Origin: Pseudomonas anguilliseptica | GTDB taxonomy: Bacteria > Pseudomonadota > Gammaproteobacteria > Pseudomonadales > Pseudomonadaceae | Assembly: GCF_900105355.1 (NCBI RefSeq) | Contig: NZ_FNSC01000001.1 | Location: 3,658,001-3,722,000 of the forward strand | Length of the DNA stretch: 64,000 bases | Reading direction: 5' to 3' | Part shown: positions 36,649 to 46,903 of the stretch, piece after piece | How positions within the stretch are numbered: position 1 is the first letter of the stretch | Layout of the letters: every line of letters starts with the position of its first letter | Position numbers and translations under genes: made by a program | Notes under the pieces: model-generated | What the model was told of the DNA's origin: nothing | What the model saw: the letters and a program-made list of their open reading frames with translations, nothing else | Database searches by the model: none

Positions 36649-37841
36649 GGAAACTCTGAATAAGTCTTCCTGATTTTGGCAAAATGCTCGGACGCCACCC
36701 ACCGAGTTTTCCGATGAAGCAGATGACCTTCGCCGATGCCGAGTACGCCGGCAAGCGCAAGCAGACCCGCAAAGAGTTGTTCCTGATCGAGATGGATCGG
36801 GTGGTGCCGTGGAAGGGCTTGATTGCCCTGATCGATCCACATTACCCCAAGGGTGAAGGCGGTCGCCCGGCGTACCCGTTGATGGCGATGCTGCGTGTTC
36901 ATCTGATGCAAAACTGGCTCGGTTACAGCGATCCTGCGATGGAAGAGGCGCTGTACGAAACGACCATTCTGCGGCAGTTCGCCGGGTTGAGCCTGGAGCG
37001 TATCCCTGACGAAACCACCATCCTCAACTTCCGTCGCGTACTGGAAAAAAAACGAACTGGCGGCTGGCATCTTGGCTGTGATCAACGGCTACCTGGGGGG
37101 GCGCGGCCTGTCCCTGCGCCAGGGCACCATCGTCGATGCGACGTTGATCAATGCGCCCAGCTCGACCAAAAACAAAGACGGTAAACGCGACCCGGAGATG
37201 CACCAGACCAAGAAGGGCAACCAGTACTACTTCGGCATGAAGGCCCACATCGGTGTGGATGACAAGTCTGGACTGGTGCACAGCGTGGTGGGCACGGCGG
37301 CCAACGTGGCGGACGTCACCCAGGTGGATAAGCTGCTGCATGGCGACGAGAACGTGGTTTGTACCGACGCAGGTTACACCGGTGTGGAAAAGCGTCCGGA
37401 GCATGAGGGTCGGAAGGTTATCTGGCAGGTGGCGGCACGCCGCAGCACCTACAAGAAACTCGATAAGCGCAGCGCGCTATACAAAGCCAAGCGCAAGATC
37501 GAGAAGGCCAAAGCCCAGGTGCGCGCCAAGGTCGAGCACCCGTTTCGGGTGATCAAGCGGCAGTTCGGCTATGTGAAGACGCGCTTCCGCGGCCTGGCCA
37601 AGAACACGGCGCAGTTGGTCACGCTGTTTGCGCTGTCGAACCTGTGGATGGCACGCAGACATTTACTGGCAACTGCAGGAGAGGTGCGCCCGTAATATGG
37701 GCAATAGCCGCCGCGAGGTGCTCGCGGCGGCTAAAAACACAAAAATAAGCGGATGATATGATCGTTTTTGATCGATTTTCCGCTTTCAAAATCAGCGGAG
37801 GCTGAAGTCGGCCTGAAACGCATGGCTACTTCAGAGGATCC
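36649..37841 (+). mobile_element. IS5-family element copy C (1193 bp), tandem with copy B
   Basis: Ends GGAAACTCTGAATAAG and GGATCCTCTGAAGTAG. CTAA at 36645-36648 and 37842-37845 flanks it. It lies head-to-tail with copy B, separated only by the 4-bp CTAA. One base longer than B because of an extra A in the transposase gene. Confidence 0.92.
36714..37695 (+). pseudogene. IS5-family transposase, copy C, frameshifted at A8
   Basis: Frame runs from ATG 36714 to about 37055, then shifts at a run of eight A residues (after VLE). Removing one A gives VLEKNELAAGILAVINGYLG and a 326-residue protein. Downstream the correct frame continues to 37695 with intact catalytic motifs. A programmed frameshift is possible in principle, but the other three copies have a single frame here, so a slip mutation is more likely. 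Confidence 0.85.
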
Positions 37842-38443
37842 CTAAAAGCGTTGCGGTTGAAAACCTGAGTCAGGCTGTCCAGTGTTGCGGCAACATGCGC
37901 GCGCTCTAGCTGGCTGCGCAGGCTCTTTATCTCTTGCTGTGCGGCATTCAAGCGATAAAGGAATTTGTCTTGCTGATCCTGCATCAGTTGGGTGCTTTGC
38001 TGCAGCTCGTTCAGAACATTCGGCAGGTCATCGATGATGGGTTCCTGTAATGCCGCTAGGCCCTGTTCCAGGCTGACCTGGTAGTTGCGGCTGCCAGTGA
38101 TGCTGCGTGACACGTTGCCTTCAATGTCATCGATTAGTTCGATGACTTGTTGCTGGCCTGCACGGGCTTCTTCGAGCTCGCCATGAATGATGTAGTCGCG
38201 AAACAGCTTGGCCGCAGTTTCCGGCGGGAAGCTGTCAAAGTCGGTGACGGTTTTGTCCAGGCGGCGATTGAGCTCGGGTTCCAGGCCTTTGCTGTAGGTG
38301 TACCAGAGGGCGTAATGCACCGGGTTGGGCGGAATGTCGTGGCGCATCATCAGCGGTACCGCCTTCTTCAGAAGCGCCGCAGCGTCGCGGGTTTCCTCGG
38401 GGTACAGTTCCAGAATGCTGGGGGCTTTAGCGGGTTTGTTCAT
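37842..38443 (-). pseudogene. GGDEF-domain gene, 5' part, interrupted by IS5 copies B and C
   Basis: N-terminal 200 residues of the diguanylate cyclase-like protein, starting MNKPAKAPSILELYPEE. It is a helical cytosolic sensor-like region with a coiled coil (about 150-190, QDKFLYRLNAAQQEIKSL), then the beginning of the GGDEF domain DSLTQVFNRNAF, where the elements inserted. No membrane segment is present. The start is ATG 38443; the upstream TTG extension is not convincing. The 3' part lies at 34983-35452. Confidence 0.87.
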
Positions 38444-38508
38444 GCACGTCACTGTGGCCGAGTTGCAATTGACCAAAGCATAGAACAGCTGCTGGGCAAG
38501 CGCCTAGC

Positions 38509-38534
38509 AAAAGGCCCGTGGGTACGGGCCTTTT
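38509..38534 (-). terminator. Terminator after dps
   Basis: Stem AAAAGGCCCGT / ACGGGCCTTTT with a GGGT loop. On the minus strand it ends dps in a T run. Confidence 0.88.
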
Positions 38535-38561
38535 ACGTGATTTGTCTATTTGCCTATATAC

Positions 38562-39032
38562 CTAGGCTGCCAGGAGGCTGCGCAGCATCCAGGCGGTTTT
38601 TTCATGGACTTGCATGCGCTGGGTCAGCAGGTCCGCGGTGGGCTCGTCGCTGACTTTGTCCAGCAGGGGGAAGATGCCGCGAGCGGTGCGCACGACAGCT
38701 TCCTGGCCTTGAACCAGCTGCTTGATCATGTCTTGTGCGTTCGGCACGCCTTCCTCTTCCTTAATAGAGGACAGGCGGGCGTAGGCGGCGTAGGTGCCGG
38801 GTGCCGGGAAGCCCAGGGCGCGGATGCGTTCGGCAATCTGGTCGACAGCCAGCGACAGTTCGGTGTACTGGCCTTCAAACATCAGGTGCAGGGTGTTGAA
38901 CATCGGGCCGGTGACGTTCCAGTGAAAGTTGTGGGTTTTCAGGTACAGGGTGTAGGTGTCGGCAAGCAGGCGCGACAGGCCTTCGGCGATGGCGGCGCGG
39001 TCTTGTTCGGCGATTCCGATGTTGATGTCCAT
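38562..39032 (-). CDS. dps: Dps-family DNA-binding ferritin-like protein
   Basis: A 156-residue Dps protein that assembles as a dodecamer, oxidises and stores iron using peroxide and protects DNA in stress. The ferroxidase signature is clear: [17 protein letters not shown] followed by [21 protein letters not shown]. The DNA-binding lysine-rich N-terminus of E. coli Dps is absent, as in several Pseudomonas proteins. It is a single-gene transcript ending at the terminator at 38509. Confidence 0.95.
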   Translation of the reverse strand: MDINIGIAEQDRAAIAEGLSRLLADTYTLYLKTHNFHWNVTGPMFNTLHLMFEGQYTELSLAVDQIAERIRALGFPAPGTYAAYARLSSIKEEEGVPNAQDMIKQLVQGQEAVVRTARGIFPLLDKVSDEPTADLLTQRMQVHEKTAWMLRSLLAA

Positions 39033-39180
39033 ACCATTTCTCCTCTCAGGTGGCTCGGGGCTTGGCTGCCCGCTAATGGGCAGAGACTACCATGGGCTTT
39101 ACCGAGCTTTAACGTGGTTTATATCAATGAAAGTGATGGTTGGAGACTATTGCTTGGCGTGGGTTCAATTTTTCTACGGC

Positions 39181-40299
39181 TCAGCGATGCGCCAACTCTG
39201 GGTGTTGTTGCAGCGTCTGGTTGAACAGCTCAACCCAGTGTGCACTGAACTGCCGTCCGGCGAGGTTGTTAATTTCCAGGATGGCGCGTAGCAGCGGACG
39301 TTTGTTCAAGGTTTGGTGAGCGCGCTCATGGGTGCGGGCGTCAAATGTGTCGACGATGTTGATAATCAGGGCGCCGGGGCTGGTTTCAATTTCCTTGAGT
39401 CCTTTGGGGTAGCCGCTGCCGTCAGCGTGCTCCTGGTGTTGCAGAGTGATTTCAGCTGCTGCGTCCCAGCGCGGCATGCGTTTGAGTAGGTCGTAGGCCA
39501 GGCGCGGGTGTGACTGCATCTGCCGGCGTTCTTCGCGATTGAAGTGTGCCTCCTTGTGCAGCATATCCAGCGGTAGAAAGGCCATGCCCAGGTCGTGCAG
39601 GCAGATGGCTGCCGCCAATTGCTCGGGTTGCTCCGGATTACCGCCTAGCTGGTTGATCGCCAGGCCTAGGTCCAGCTGGCGCAGGCCGCGTCCTTGCCAG
39701 AAATGCGAGCGGCGCTCGCTGGCTTGCATCAGGTCGACAAAGAACAGCAGGTCAGCGTCGGGTTCGATGCCGTAGCGTCTGAGCAAATCGGCAGCTGCAG
39801 GTTCGTCGGCTGTAATGGCAGCAGGCGGCTTTGAGCTGGGGTCGAGTTGTTGCAGCAGTGCGCTGCGGATGCCGGTTTGTTGCGTCGCTGGTGCCAATGC
39901 CAGGGCGCTTAGAGCCTGGCTAAGCGCTCTGCTTTGGGCTGTATTGAGCTGTGCTGGCGGGCCGCCGAGTGCGTGTTGAATGAGTTCTTTCAGGTGGTCA
40001 AGAGTTAGCAGGAGGATATCGCCCAGCAGGCTATCGAAATGCAATTGGCTCTCTCGCAGGCACGACAGCACATCTTCCATGGCTTGCGGCACGCTCATCA
40101 GCGAATCCAGGCCGATATACCCCAGGTTGCCCTTGAGGGTATGCACCAGGCGAAACAGCTCGCGCAGGCGCTCGCGGTCGTCGGGGGCGTGCTCAAGCTC
40201 GATCAGCAATTGCTCGCAACGCTGGAATTGTTCGCTGGATTCCAGGCGAAAGTCGGCCAGCAAATCGCTGGGTATTTCAGCCAGGTTCGGCGTGGCCAT
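39181..40299 (-). CDS. Hpt and HD-GYP domain fusion protein
   Basis: A 372-residue cytoplasmic signalling protein. An N-terminal Hpt domain (about 8-105) has the phospho-acceptor histidine in RLVHTLKGNLGYIG. The C-terminal part is an HD-GYP domain (about 215-360) with LHDLGM, HPRLAYDLL, EITLQHQEHADGSGYP and VDTFDARTHERA. HD-GYP proteins hydrolyse c-di-GMP to GMP; the GYP loop is intact, but the usual lysine after HDxG is methionine, so activity is uncertain. ATG 40299 follows GGAGAGG. Confidence 0.87.
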   Translation of the reverse strand: MATPNLAEIPSDLLADFRLESSEQFQRCEQLLIELEHAPDDRERLRELFRLVHTLKGNLGYIGLDSLMSVPQAMEDVLSCLRESQLHFDSLLGDILLLTLDHLKELIQHALGGPPAQLNTAQSRALSQALSALALAPATQQTGIRSALLQQLDPSSKPPAAITADEPAAADLLRRYGIEPDADLLFFVDLMQASERRSHFWQGRGLRQLDLGLAINQLGGNPEQPEQLAAAICLHDLGMAFLPLDMLHKEAHFNREERRQMQSHPRLAYDLLKRMPRWDAAAEITLQHQEHADGSGYPKGLKEIETSPGALIINIVDTFDARTHERAHQTLNKRPLLRAILEINNLAGRQFSAHWVELFNQTLQQHPELAHR

Positions 40300-40378
40300 A
40301 AGCCTCTCCACTTATCGACAGTCAAATAGCTGCATGGCTGAGTATAGGAAGGGCTGGCAAAAGCGCGTGGGGCGGCGG

Positions 40379-40407
40379 CTGCAAGTGGCGGCTTAACCAT
40401 ATATAAT
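40379..40407 (+). promoter_or_regulatory. Candidate promoter of aspS
   Basis: A perfect -10 TATAAT at 40402-40407 lies 17 bases after CTGCAA at 40379, a weak -35. It would give an aspS leader near 180 bases, in which I see no obvious T-box or other riboswitch. Confidence 0.4.
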
Positions 40408-40591
40408 CCCGCGCTTTGCCGCGTTTTGTCGGGCGAATAGTGGGCTGCGTATGCGCCACTGATCGTTTCGCGCCCCTTAAAGGCAGCACAATTGCGGAAA
40501 ATGGCGCCTGCGCCAGCCGGTTGTCCGGCCAACGAGCGTCGCAGTCACTGCGGCCCAACGAATTCAAGACTCAAGAGAAGCGAGCACCACC

Positions 40592-42367
40592 ATGATGCGC
40601 AGCCATTATTGCGGCCAACTGAACGAGAGCCTGGACGGCCAGGAAGTCACCCTTTGCGGTTGGGTACATCGCCGCCGTGACCATGGCGGGGTGATTTTCC
40701 TCGACATCCGTGACCGTGAAGGTCTGGCCCAGGTGGTATTCGACCCGGATCGTGCCGAAACTTTCGCCACTGCCGACAAGGTGCGCAGTGAATACGTGGT
40801 CAAGATCACCGGTAAGGTGCGACTGCGTCCGGCTGGCGCTGGCAACGCCAACATGGCGTCCGGCGCCATCGAAGTGCTGGGCTATGAGCTTGAAGTGCTG
40901 AACGAAGCGGAAACCCCGCCGTTCCCGCTCAATGAATACACCGACGTCGGCGAAGAAACCCGCTTGCGTTATCGCTTTATCGACCTGCGTCGCCCGGAAA
41001 TGGCGGCCAAGCTGAAACTGCGTTCGAGCATCACCAGCAGCATCCGTCGTTACCTGGATGACAACGGCTTCCTCGACGTGGAAACGCCGATCCTCACCCG
41101 TGCCACCCCTGAAGGCGCGCGTGATTATCTGGTGCCGAGCCGCACCCACGCCGGCAGCTTCTTCGCTCTGCCGCAGTCGCCACAGCTGTTTAAACAGCTG
41201 CTGATGGTGGCGGGCTTCGATCGCTACTACCAGATCGCCAAGTGCTTCCGTGACGAAGATCTGCGTGCTGACCGCCAGCCGGAATTCACTCAGATCGACA
41301 TCGAGACCAGCTTCCTCGATGAGAAAGACATCATGGCCATCACCGAAACCATGGTGCGCAACCTGTTCAAGGAAGTGCTGGGCGTCGAGTTCGGTGAGCT
41401 GCCGCATATGACTCTGGCCGAAGCCATGCGTCGTTTCGGCTCCGACAAGCCGGACCTGCGTAACCCGCTGGAGTTGGTGGATGTTGCCGACCAGCTCAAG
41501 GATGTTGATTTCAAGGTCTTCGCCGGCCCAGCCAACGATCCGAAATGCCGCGTCACCGCGCTGCGCGTACCGGGTGGGGCGAGCATGCCGCGCAGCAAGA
41601 TCGACGAGTACACCAAGTTCGTCGGCATCTACGGTGCCAAGGGTCTGGCCTATATCAAGGTCAACGAGCGCGCCAATGGCGTCGAAGGTCTGCAGTCGCC
41701 GATCGTCAAGAACATCCCGCTGGACAATATCAATGTGATCCTCGATCGCGTCGGTGCAGTGGATGGCGATATCGTGTTCTTCGGCGCCGACAAGGCCAAG
41801 ATCGTCAGCGAGGCCCTGGGCGCGCTGCGCATCAAGCTCGGTCACGACCTCAACCTGCTGACCTGTGAATGGGCGCCGCTCTGGGTCGTCGATTTCCCGA
41901 TGTTCGAAGAGAACGACGATGGCAGCCTGACCGCCATGCACCACCCGTTCACCGTGCCGAAGTGCACCCCGGCTGAGCTGGAGGCCAACCCGGCCGCTGC
42001 GCTGTCGCGTGCTTACGACATGGTGCTCAACGGCACCGAGCTGGGCGGTGGTTCGATCCGTATCCACGACAAGGCCATGCAGCAGACCGTGTTCCGCGTT
42101 CTGGGCATCAGCGAAGACGAGCAGCAGGAGAAGTTCGGCTTCCTTCTCGACGCTCTGAAGTTTGGTGCGCCGCCCCATGGTGGCCTGGCCTTCGGCCTGG
42201 ATCGCCTGGTGATGCTGATGGCCGGTGCGCAGTCGATCCGCGAAGTGATTGCCTTCCCGAAAACCCAGAGTGCGGCCTGCGTCATGACTCAGGCGCCGGG
42301 TGAGGTGGACAACAAGTCGCTGCGTGAACTGCACATTCGTCTGCGCGAGCAGCCGAAAGCGGAATAA
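40592..42367 (+). CDS. aspS: Aspartyl-tRNA synthetase
   Basis: A 591-residue class IIb bacterial-type AspRS. An N-terminal OB-fold anticodon-binding domain ([19 protein letters not shown]) precedes the catalytic core with [18 protein letters not shown] (motif 2) and [15 protein letters not shown] (motif 3). A GAD insertion domain lies around residues 290-415. In P. aeruginosa this enzyme is non-discriminating and also makes Asp-tRNA-Asn for the GatCAB pathway; I expect the same here. Two consecutive ATGs exist at the start. Confidence 0.98.
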   Translation: MMRSHYCGQLNESLDGQEVTLCGWVHRRRDHGGVIFLDIRDREGLAQVVFDPDRAETFATADKVRSEYVVKITGKVRLRPAGAGNANMASGAIEVLGYELEVLNEAETPPFPLNEYTDVGEETRLRYRFIDLRRPEMAAKLKLRSSITSSIRRYLDDNGFLDVETPILTRATPEGARDYLVPSRTHAGSFFALPQSPQLFKQLLMVAGFDRYYQIAKCFRDEDLRADRQPEFTQIDIETSFLDEKDIMAITETMVRNLFKEVLGVEFGELPHMTLAEAMRRFGSDKPDLRNPLELVDVADQLKDVDFKVFAGPANDPKCRVTALRVPGGASMPRSKIDEYTKFVGIYGAKGLAYIKVNERANGVEGLQSPIVKNIPLDNINVILDRVGAVDGDIVFFGADKAKIVSEALGALRIKLGHDLNLLTCEWAPLWVVDFPMFEENDDGSLTAMHHPFTVPKCTPAELEANPAAALSRAYDMVLNGTELGGGSIRIHDKAMQQTVFRVLGISEDEQQEKFGFLLDALKFGAPPHGGLAFGLDRLVMLMAGAQSIREVIAFPKTQSAACVMTQAPGEVDNKSLRELHIRLREQPKAE

Positions 42368-42375
42368 AGCGTCAC

Positions 42376-42405
42376 AAGAAGCCTGGTTTACCAGGCTTCT
42401 TCTTT
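42376..42405 (+). terminator. Terminator after aspS
   Basis: Stem AAGAAGCCTGG / CCAGGCTTCTT, loop TTTA, then CTTTAT; it begins nine bases after the aspS stop. Confidence 0.85.
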
Positions 42406-42415
42406 ATAGCGGCCT

Positions 42416-42438
42416 GAGAGACTCGAACTCTCACGCCT
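42416..42438 (-). other. Possible tRNA fossil (T-arm and variable-loop remnant)
   Basis: Read on the minus strand, these 23 bases look like the end of a variable loop followed by a perfect T-arm: GAGAG, TTCGAGT, CTCTC. They resemble the 3' portion of a Pseudomonas tRNA-Leu as I remember it. No acceptor stem, anticodon arm or CCA is present, so it is not a functional tRNA. It may be debris of an old tRNA-targeted insertion. Confidence 0.4.
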
Positions 42439-42470
42439 CGAAATCGAATCTGAAACAACCGGAGTGAGTT

Positions 42471-43220
42471 ATGGCTGGTCATTCCAAGTGGGCCAACATC
42501 AAGCATCGCAAAGGGCGTCAGGACGCCAAGCGCGGCAAGATCTTCACCAAGCTGATTCGTGAGCTGACGGTCGCCTCCAAGCATGGCGGTCCGATCCCGG
42601 CGGACAACCCACGCCTGCGCCTGGCGGTGGACAAGGCGCTGACCAACAACATGTCGCGCGATGTAATCGACCGCGCCATCGCCCGTGGTGCCGGTAATAA
42701 CGAAGCCGACAACGTTGCCGAGCTGAGCTACGAAGGCTACGCACCGGGTGGTGTGGCGATTATCGTCGAGGCCATGACCGATAACCGCAATCGCACGGCC
42801 GCCGAAGTGCGGCATGCGTTCAGCAAATGTGGCGGCAACCTGGGTACTGATGGTTCGGTCGCTTATATGTTCGACCGCAAAGGGCAGATCAGCTTTGCTA
42901 CGGGCGTGAGCGAAGATGCCTTGATGGAGGCCGCGCTGGAGTCTGGTGCCGATGACGTGGAAATGGCCGAGGATGGCTCGGCGCTGGTGTCCACCAGTTT
43001 TGCCGATTTCCATGGAGTCAACGAGGCGCTCAGTGTGGCTGGTTTCAAGGCTGCAGAGGCAGAAATCGCCATGATCCCGTCGATCAGTGCACCGATTACC
43101 GATCTGGAAACTGCGCAGAAGGTCATCAAGCTGATCGATATGCTGGAAGACCTCGACGATGTGCAGGAGGTCTATCACAACGCCGAAATTCCTGACGAGC
43201 TCATGGAACAGCTTGGCTGA
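42471..43220 (+). CDS. yebC: YebC/PmpR family regulator
   Basis: A 249-residue YebC-family protein with the diagnostic start [20 protein letters not shown] and the [15 protein letters not shown] and [19 protein letters not shown] segments. P. aeruginosa PmpR, the same syntenic gene, represses the quinolone-signal regulator; other YebC proteins relieve ribosome stalling at proline-rich stretches. It precedes ruvC, an arrangement common in proteobacteria, but a strong terminator separates them here. Confidence 0.95.
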   Translation: MAGHSKWANIKHRKGRQDAKRGKIFTKLIRELTVASKHGGPIPADNPRLRLAVDKALTNNMSRDVIDRAIARGAGNNEADNVAELSYEGYAPGGVAIIVEAMTDNRNRTAAEVRHAFSKCGGNLGTDGSVAYMFDRKGQISFATGVSEDALMEAALESGADDVEMAEDGSALVSTSFADFHGVNEALSVAGFKAAEAEIAMIPSISAPITDLETAQKVIKLIDMLEDLDDVQEVYHNAEIPDELMEQLG

Positions 43221-43239
43221 TTGTTTGCGGCTGTCCGAG

Positions 43240-43282
43240 CCGGAGGTATTCAGGTCATTGGCCTGAGCCCTCCGGTTTTTTT
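43240..43282 (+). terminator. Terminator after yebC
   Basis: Outer stem CCGGAGG/CCTCCGG with an inner CAGG/CCTG stem, followed by seven T residues. Confidence 0.88.
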
Positions 43283-43459
43283 ATGGGTGATTGTCCATGG
43301 CGCTAGGCGGTGTGCCGGTGCGGCCCTATATGAATGATGCACGGTCATTTTTATAACCTGTGCCTGGATGACGCGGGCGCAGGCGAGCTCTATACTTGCG
43401 AGCTGGATAAATAGACAGTGTGCTGGCTAAGTGGCTGGTGCCTTGAGTGGGCGGAAGGC

Positions 43460-43984
43460 ATGACCTTGATCCTTGGCATCGACCCCGGTTCGCGCATCAC
43501 CGGTTACGGTGTGGTACGTGATACCGGGCGCAACTGCGAATATGTTGCCTCTGGTTGCATTCGGACAGGCAGCGGTTCGATGCCGGAGCGTCTGCAAGTG
43601 GTATTTCGCGGGGTGCGTGAGGTCATCGAAACCTACGGGCCAGTGACCATGGGCATCGAGCAGGTGTTTATGGCACGCAACCCGGACTCCGCGCTCAAGC
43701 TCGGTCAGGCGCGCGGCGTGGCCATCGTCGCGGGGATCGAGGCGGGGCTGGATATTGCTGAATACACCGCCACCCAGGTCAAGCAGGCGATTGCCGGCAC
43801 CGGCGGGGCGGATAAGGAGCAGGTGCAGCTGATGGTCATGCACTTGCTCAAGCTGGTGCAGAAGCCACAGATCGATGCTTCTGACGCCCTGGCAATTGCC
43901 CTGTGCCATGCCCACCACCGGCAGAGTCTGATTCCCCATGGTCTGGTCGGCGCCAAGCGGCGCGCCGGTCGCCTTCGTTTGTAA
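43460..43984 (+). CDS. ruvC: Crossover junction endodeoxyribonuclease RuvC
   Basis: RuvC cuts Holliday junctions during recombinational repair. From ATG 43460 the protein has 174 residues, the normal length; the longer frame upstream adds a non-family extension. The acidic catalytic residues are visible as ILGIDPGSR (Asp8), [10 protein letters not shown] and the C-terminal [15 protein letters not shown]. It opens the ruvCAB group, with ruvA 23 bases downstream. Confidence 0.97.
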   Translation: MTLILGIDPGSRITGYGVVRDTGRNCEYVASGCIRTGSGSMPERLQVVFRGVREVIETYGPVTMGIEQVFMARNPDSALKLGQARGVAIVAGIEAGLDIAEYTATQVKQAIAGTGGADKEQVQLMVMHLLKLVQKPQIDASDALAIALCHAHHRQSLIPHGLVGAKRRAGRLRL

Positions 43985-44007
43985 TGTGATTTTTAAGGAA
44001 AGCAGCG

Positions 44008-44613
44008 GTGATCGGACGTTTGCGTGGCACCCTGGCGGAAAAGCAGCCGCCCCATGTAATTGTGGACATAAATGGTTTGGGTTATGAGCTGGAAGTGCCC
44101 ATGACCACCCTGTACCGTTTGCCCTCGGTGGGTGAGCCGCTGACCCTGCACACCCATCTGGTGGTGCGCGAGGATGCGCATCTGCTCTATGGCTTTTTCG
44201 AGAAGCGTGAGCGCGAGCTGTTTCGTGAGTTGATCCGCCTTAACGGCGTTGGCCCGAAACTGGCGTTGGCCTTGATGTCCGGGTTGGAAGTTGATGAGTT
44301 GGTGCGTTGTGTGCAGGCGCAGGACACGTCGGTGCTGGTGAAGATTCCCGGGGTCGGCAAGAAAACCGCCGAACGCCTGCTGGTTGAACTAAAAGATCGC
44401 TTCAAGGCTTGGGAAGCCGTGCCGGGCATGTCGACCCTGGTGGTGGAACCTCGCGGTACTGGTGCAGTCACAAGCGCGGAGAATGATGCAGTCAGTGCAC
44501 TTATTTCGCTCGGCTACAAACCCCAGGAAGCCAGTCGCGCCGTCTCAGCTATTAAGGAGGACGGTTTGAGTAGTGAAGATATGATTCGTCGAGCCCTGAA
44601 GGGAATGGTTTAA
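44008..44613 (+). CDS. ruvA: Holliday junction branch migration protein RuvA
   Basis: RuvA binds four-way junctions as a tetramer and loads RuvB. The 201 residues show the OB-fold start [12 protein letters not shown], the two HhH motifs ([15 protein letters not shown] and [19 protein letters not shown]), and the C-terminal RuvB-binding domain ([16 protein letters not shown]). GTG start at 44008 with AAGGA upstream; ruvB begins immediately after its stop. Confidence 0.97.
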   Translation: MIGRLRGTLAEKQPPHVIVDINGLGYELEVPMTTLYRLPSVGEPLTLHTHLVVREDAHLLYGFFEKRERELFRELIRLNGVGPKLALALMSGLEVDELVRCVQAQDTSVLVKIPGVGKKTAERLLVELKDRFKAWEAVPGMSTLVVEPRGTGAVTSAENDAVSALISLGYKPQEASRAVSAIKEDGLSSEDMIRRALKGMV

Positions 44614-45666
44614 GTGCTAGAAGCTGATCGCCTGATTACCGCCACCAGTCGTGACCGCGACGAGCAGGTTGACCGTGCCATTCGCCCGCTGAAACTGGCC
44701 GAATACATCGGTCAGCCGAGTGTGCGCGAGCAGATGGAGCTGTTTATCCAGGCTGCTCGTGGCCGCAGTGAAGCGCTCGATCACACCCTGATCTTTGGTC
44801 CGCCCGGTCTGGGCAAGACCACCCTGGCCAATATCATCGCGCAGGAAATGAATGTTTCGATCAAGAGCACCTCGGGGCCCGTATTGGAGCGGCCGGGTGA
44901 TCTGGCCGCCTTGCTGACCAATCTTGAACCGGGTGATGTGCTGTTTATCGATGAGATTCATCGCCTGTCGCCGATTGTCGAAGAAGTGCTGTACCCGGCC
45001 ATGGAAGACTTTCAGCTCGACATCATGATCGGCGAAGGCCCGGCCGCGCGCTCGATCAAGCTTGATCTACCACCCTTTACCCTGGTCGGTGCGACCACTC
45101 GTGCTGGCATGCTGACCAACCCGCTGCGTGATCGCTTCGGTATTGTCCAGCGTCTGGAGTTCTATAACACCGAAGACTTGGCGACCATTGTCATGCGTTC
45201 GGCGGGGATTCTAGGTTTGCCCATCGAGCCCCACGGCGCCTTCGAGATTGCCCGTCGCGCACGCGGTACGCCGCGGATTGCCAATCGCCTACTGCGCCGC
45301 GTGCGTGACTTTGCCGAAGTGCGCGGGCAGGGCGACATTACCCGGCCGATTGCCGACCTGGCGCTGAATCTGCTGGATGTCGATGAGCGTGGCTTCGACC
45401 ATCAGGATCGGCGTCTACTGCTGACCATTATTGAGAAGTTCGACGGTGGCCCGGTGGGGGTCGATAACCTGGCCGCTGCCATCAGTGAAGAGCGCCACAC
45501 CATCGAAGACGTGCTCGAGCCCTATCTGATTCAGCAGGGCTATATCATGCGCACCCCACGCGGTCGAGTCGTCACCCGGCATGCGTATTTGCACTTTGGC
45601 CTGAATGTGCCCAAACGCATGGGCGAATTGCCCACGGCTGACTTGTTTGGGCGTGATGATGAGTAA
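44614..45666 (+). CDS. ruvB: Holliday junction helicase RuvB
   Basis: The AAA+ motor that drives branch migration with RuvA. 350 residues, Walker [15 protein letters not shown], Walker [11 protein letters not shown], sensor motif GATTRAGML, arginine-finger region [14 protein letters not shown], and the C-terminal winged helix ending [17 protein letters not shown] start directly abuts the ruvA stop, so expression is coupled. Confidence 0.98.
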   Translation: MLEADRLITATSRDRDEQVDRAIRPLKLAEYIGQPSVREQMELFIQAARGRSEALDHTLIFGPPGLGKTTLANIIAQEMNVSIKSTSGPVLERPGDLAALLTNLEPGDVLFIDEIHRLSPIVEEVLYPAMEDFQLDIMIGEGPAARSIKLDLPPFTLVGATTRAGMLTNPLRDRFGIVQRLEFYNTEDLATIVMRSAGILGLPIEPHGAFEIARRARGTPRIANRLLRRVRDFAEVRGQGDITRPIADLALNLLDVDERGFDHQDRRLLLTIIEKFDGGPVGVDNLAAAISEERHTIEDVLEPYLIQQGYIMRTPRGRVVTRHAYLHFGLNVPKRMGELPTADLFGRDDE

Positions 45667-45718
45667 GAAAAAATACTTGTCGAAGACGATTGGCAAGATC
45701 AGGAGCTGGCACTAGAGT

Positions 45719-46171
45719 ATGCGCGCGCAAAACGGAGTTACGCCGTTCACCCATCGTTGTCGGGTTTATTTTGAAGACACCGATGCAGGCGGCATCGTCT
45801 ACTACGTCAATTACCTCAAATTTATGGAACGGGCTCGCACCGAGCGCCTGCGTGATCTGGGTTTTCTCCAGTCAACGTTGGCCGAGGAGGGCCTGTTGTT
45901 CGTTGTGCATTCGGCTGAAGCGCGCTACCACGCGCCAGCTAAGCTCGACGACGAGTTGCTGGTAAGCGCTGAAGTTGTTGAATTAAACCGTGCCAGCCTA
46001 CGTTTTCGTCAACAGGTCAGGCGGGCAACGGATGATGTGCTGCTGTGTGAAGGGCAGTTTATGGTGGCCTGTGTGCGCGCCGACAATTTGAAACCCCGGG
46101 CCATTCCCCAAACTCTGCAAGCGGCCTTTGCCGGGCAGGGCGGCGCGGGTACATCTAAAGCAGGAGAGTAA
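45719..46171 (+). CDS. ybgC: Tol-Pal associated acyl-CoA thioesterase YbgC
   Basis: A 150-residue hotdog-fold thioesterase, first gene of the Tol-Pal operon. The 4-hydroxybenzoyl-CoA thioesterase-type signature is complete: [19 protein letters not shown] with the catalytic aspartate, then [13 protein letters not shown]. Such enzymes act on short acyl-CoAs or interact with acyl carrier protein in phospholipid synthesis; its link to Tol-Pal is positional. tolQ follows two bases later. Confidence 0.95.
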   Translation: MRAQNGVTPFTHRCRVYFEDTDAGGIVYYVNYLKFMERARTERLRDLGFLQSTLAEEGLLFVVHSAEARYHAPAKLDDELLVSAEVVELNRASLRFRQQVRRATDDVLLCEGQFMVACVRADNLKPRAIPQTLQAAFAGQGGAGTSKAGE

Positions 46172-46173
46172 GC

Positions 46174-46869
46174 GTGGAAGCCAACGCCGTTGACCACATG
46201 TCGATGTGGAGTCTGATCAGCAACGCCAGCCTGGTGGTGCAACTGGTAATGCTGACGTTGGTGGCCGCATCGGTCACTTCGTGGGTCATGATTTTTCAGC
46301 GCACCGCATTGCTGCGTGCTGCCAAGCGTGCCCTGGATAATTTCGAAGAGCGCTTCTGGTCGGGTATCGACCTGTCCAAGCTGTACCGTCAGGCGGGCAG
46401 CAACCCGGACCCTGACTCCGGCCTGGAGCAGATTTTCCGCGCTGGTTTTAAAGAATTCTCACGTCTACGCCAGCAGGCCGGTGTTGATCCGGATGCGGTG
46501 ATGGACGCGGTGGCGCGTGCCATGCGTGTGGCCATCTCGCGTGAAGAAGAGAAGCTTGAGCAGAGCCTGCCGTTCCTTGCCACCGTTGGCTCGACCAGCC
46601 CGTATATCGGTCTGTTCGGTACCGTGTGGGGCATCATGAACTCCTTCCGTGGCTTGGCTCAGGTGCAGCAAGCAACCCTGGCCACCGTAGCACCGGGTAT
46701 TGCGGAGGCACTGATCGCCACCGCGATCGGTCTGTTCGCCGCGATTCCAGCGGTCATAGCCTATAACCGCTTTGCCGCCCGTGGCGAAATGCTGATCGGT
46801 CGTTACTACACCTTCGCCGATGAGTTCCAGGCGATTCTGCACCGCAAAGTCCACACCAGCGACGACTAA
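46174..46869 (+). CDS. tolQ: Tol-Pal proton channel subunit TolQ
   Basis: A 231-residue MotA/ExbB-like inner-membrane protein that, with TolR, turns the proton gradient into force for outer-membrane invagination at division. Three membrane helices (about 15-38, 135-158 and 170-192) and the family motif TVGSTSPYIGLFGTVWGIMN are visible, with the PGIAEALIATAIGLFAAIPA helix. GTG start at 46174. Confidence 0.97.
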   Translation: MEANAVDHMSMWSLISNASLVVQLVMLTLVAASVTSWVMIFQRTALLRAAKRALDNFEERFWSGIDLSKLYRQAGSNPDPDSGLEQIFRAGFKEFSRLRQQAGVDPDAVMDAVARAMRVAISREEEKLEQSLPFLATVGSTSPYIGLFGTVWGIMNSFRGLAQVQQATLATVAPGIAEALIATAIGLFAAIPAVIAYNRFAARGEMLIGRYYTFADEFQAILHRKVHTSDD

Positions 46870-46903
46870 GCCTTAGGCATTCTCATTACAGGTTTTTCAA
46901 GCC

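Noticed and set aside
37021..37080. Programmed frameshift in the IS5 copy C transposase at A8
   Set aside because: Copies A, B and D have a single uninterrupted frame here; the extra A is more simply a slip mutation.
40571..42334. Open 587-codon frame on the minus strand opposite aspS
   Set aside because: It is a shadow of aspS: high GC at third positions keeps the opposite frame open. Its residues (His/Gln/Val-rich) match no family and there is no ribosome site.
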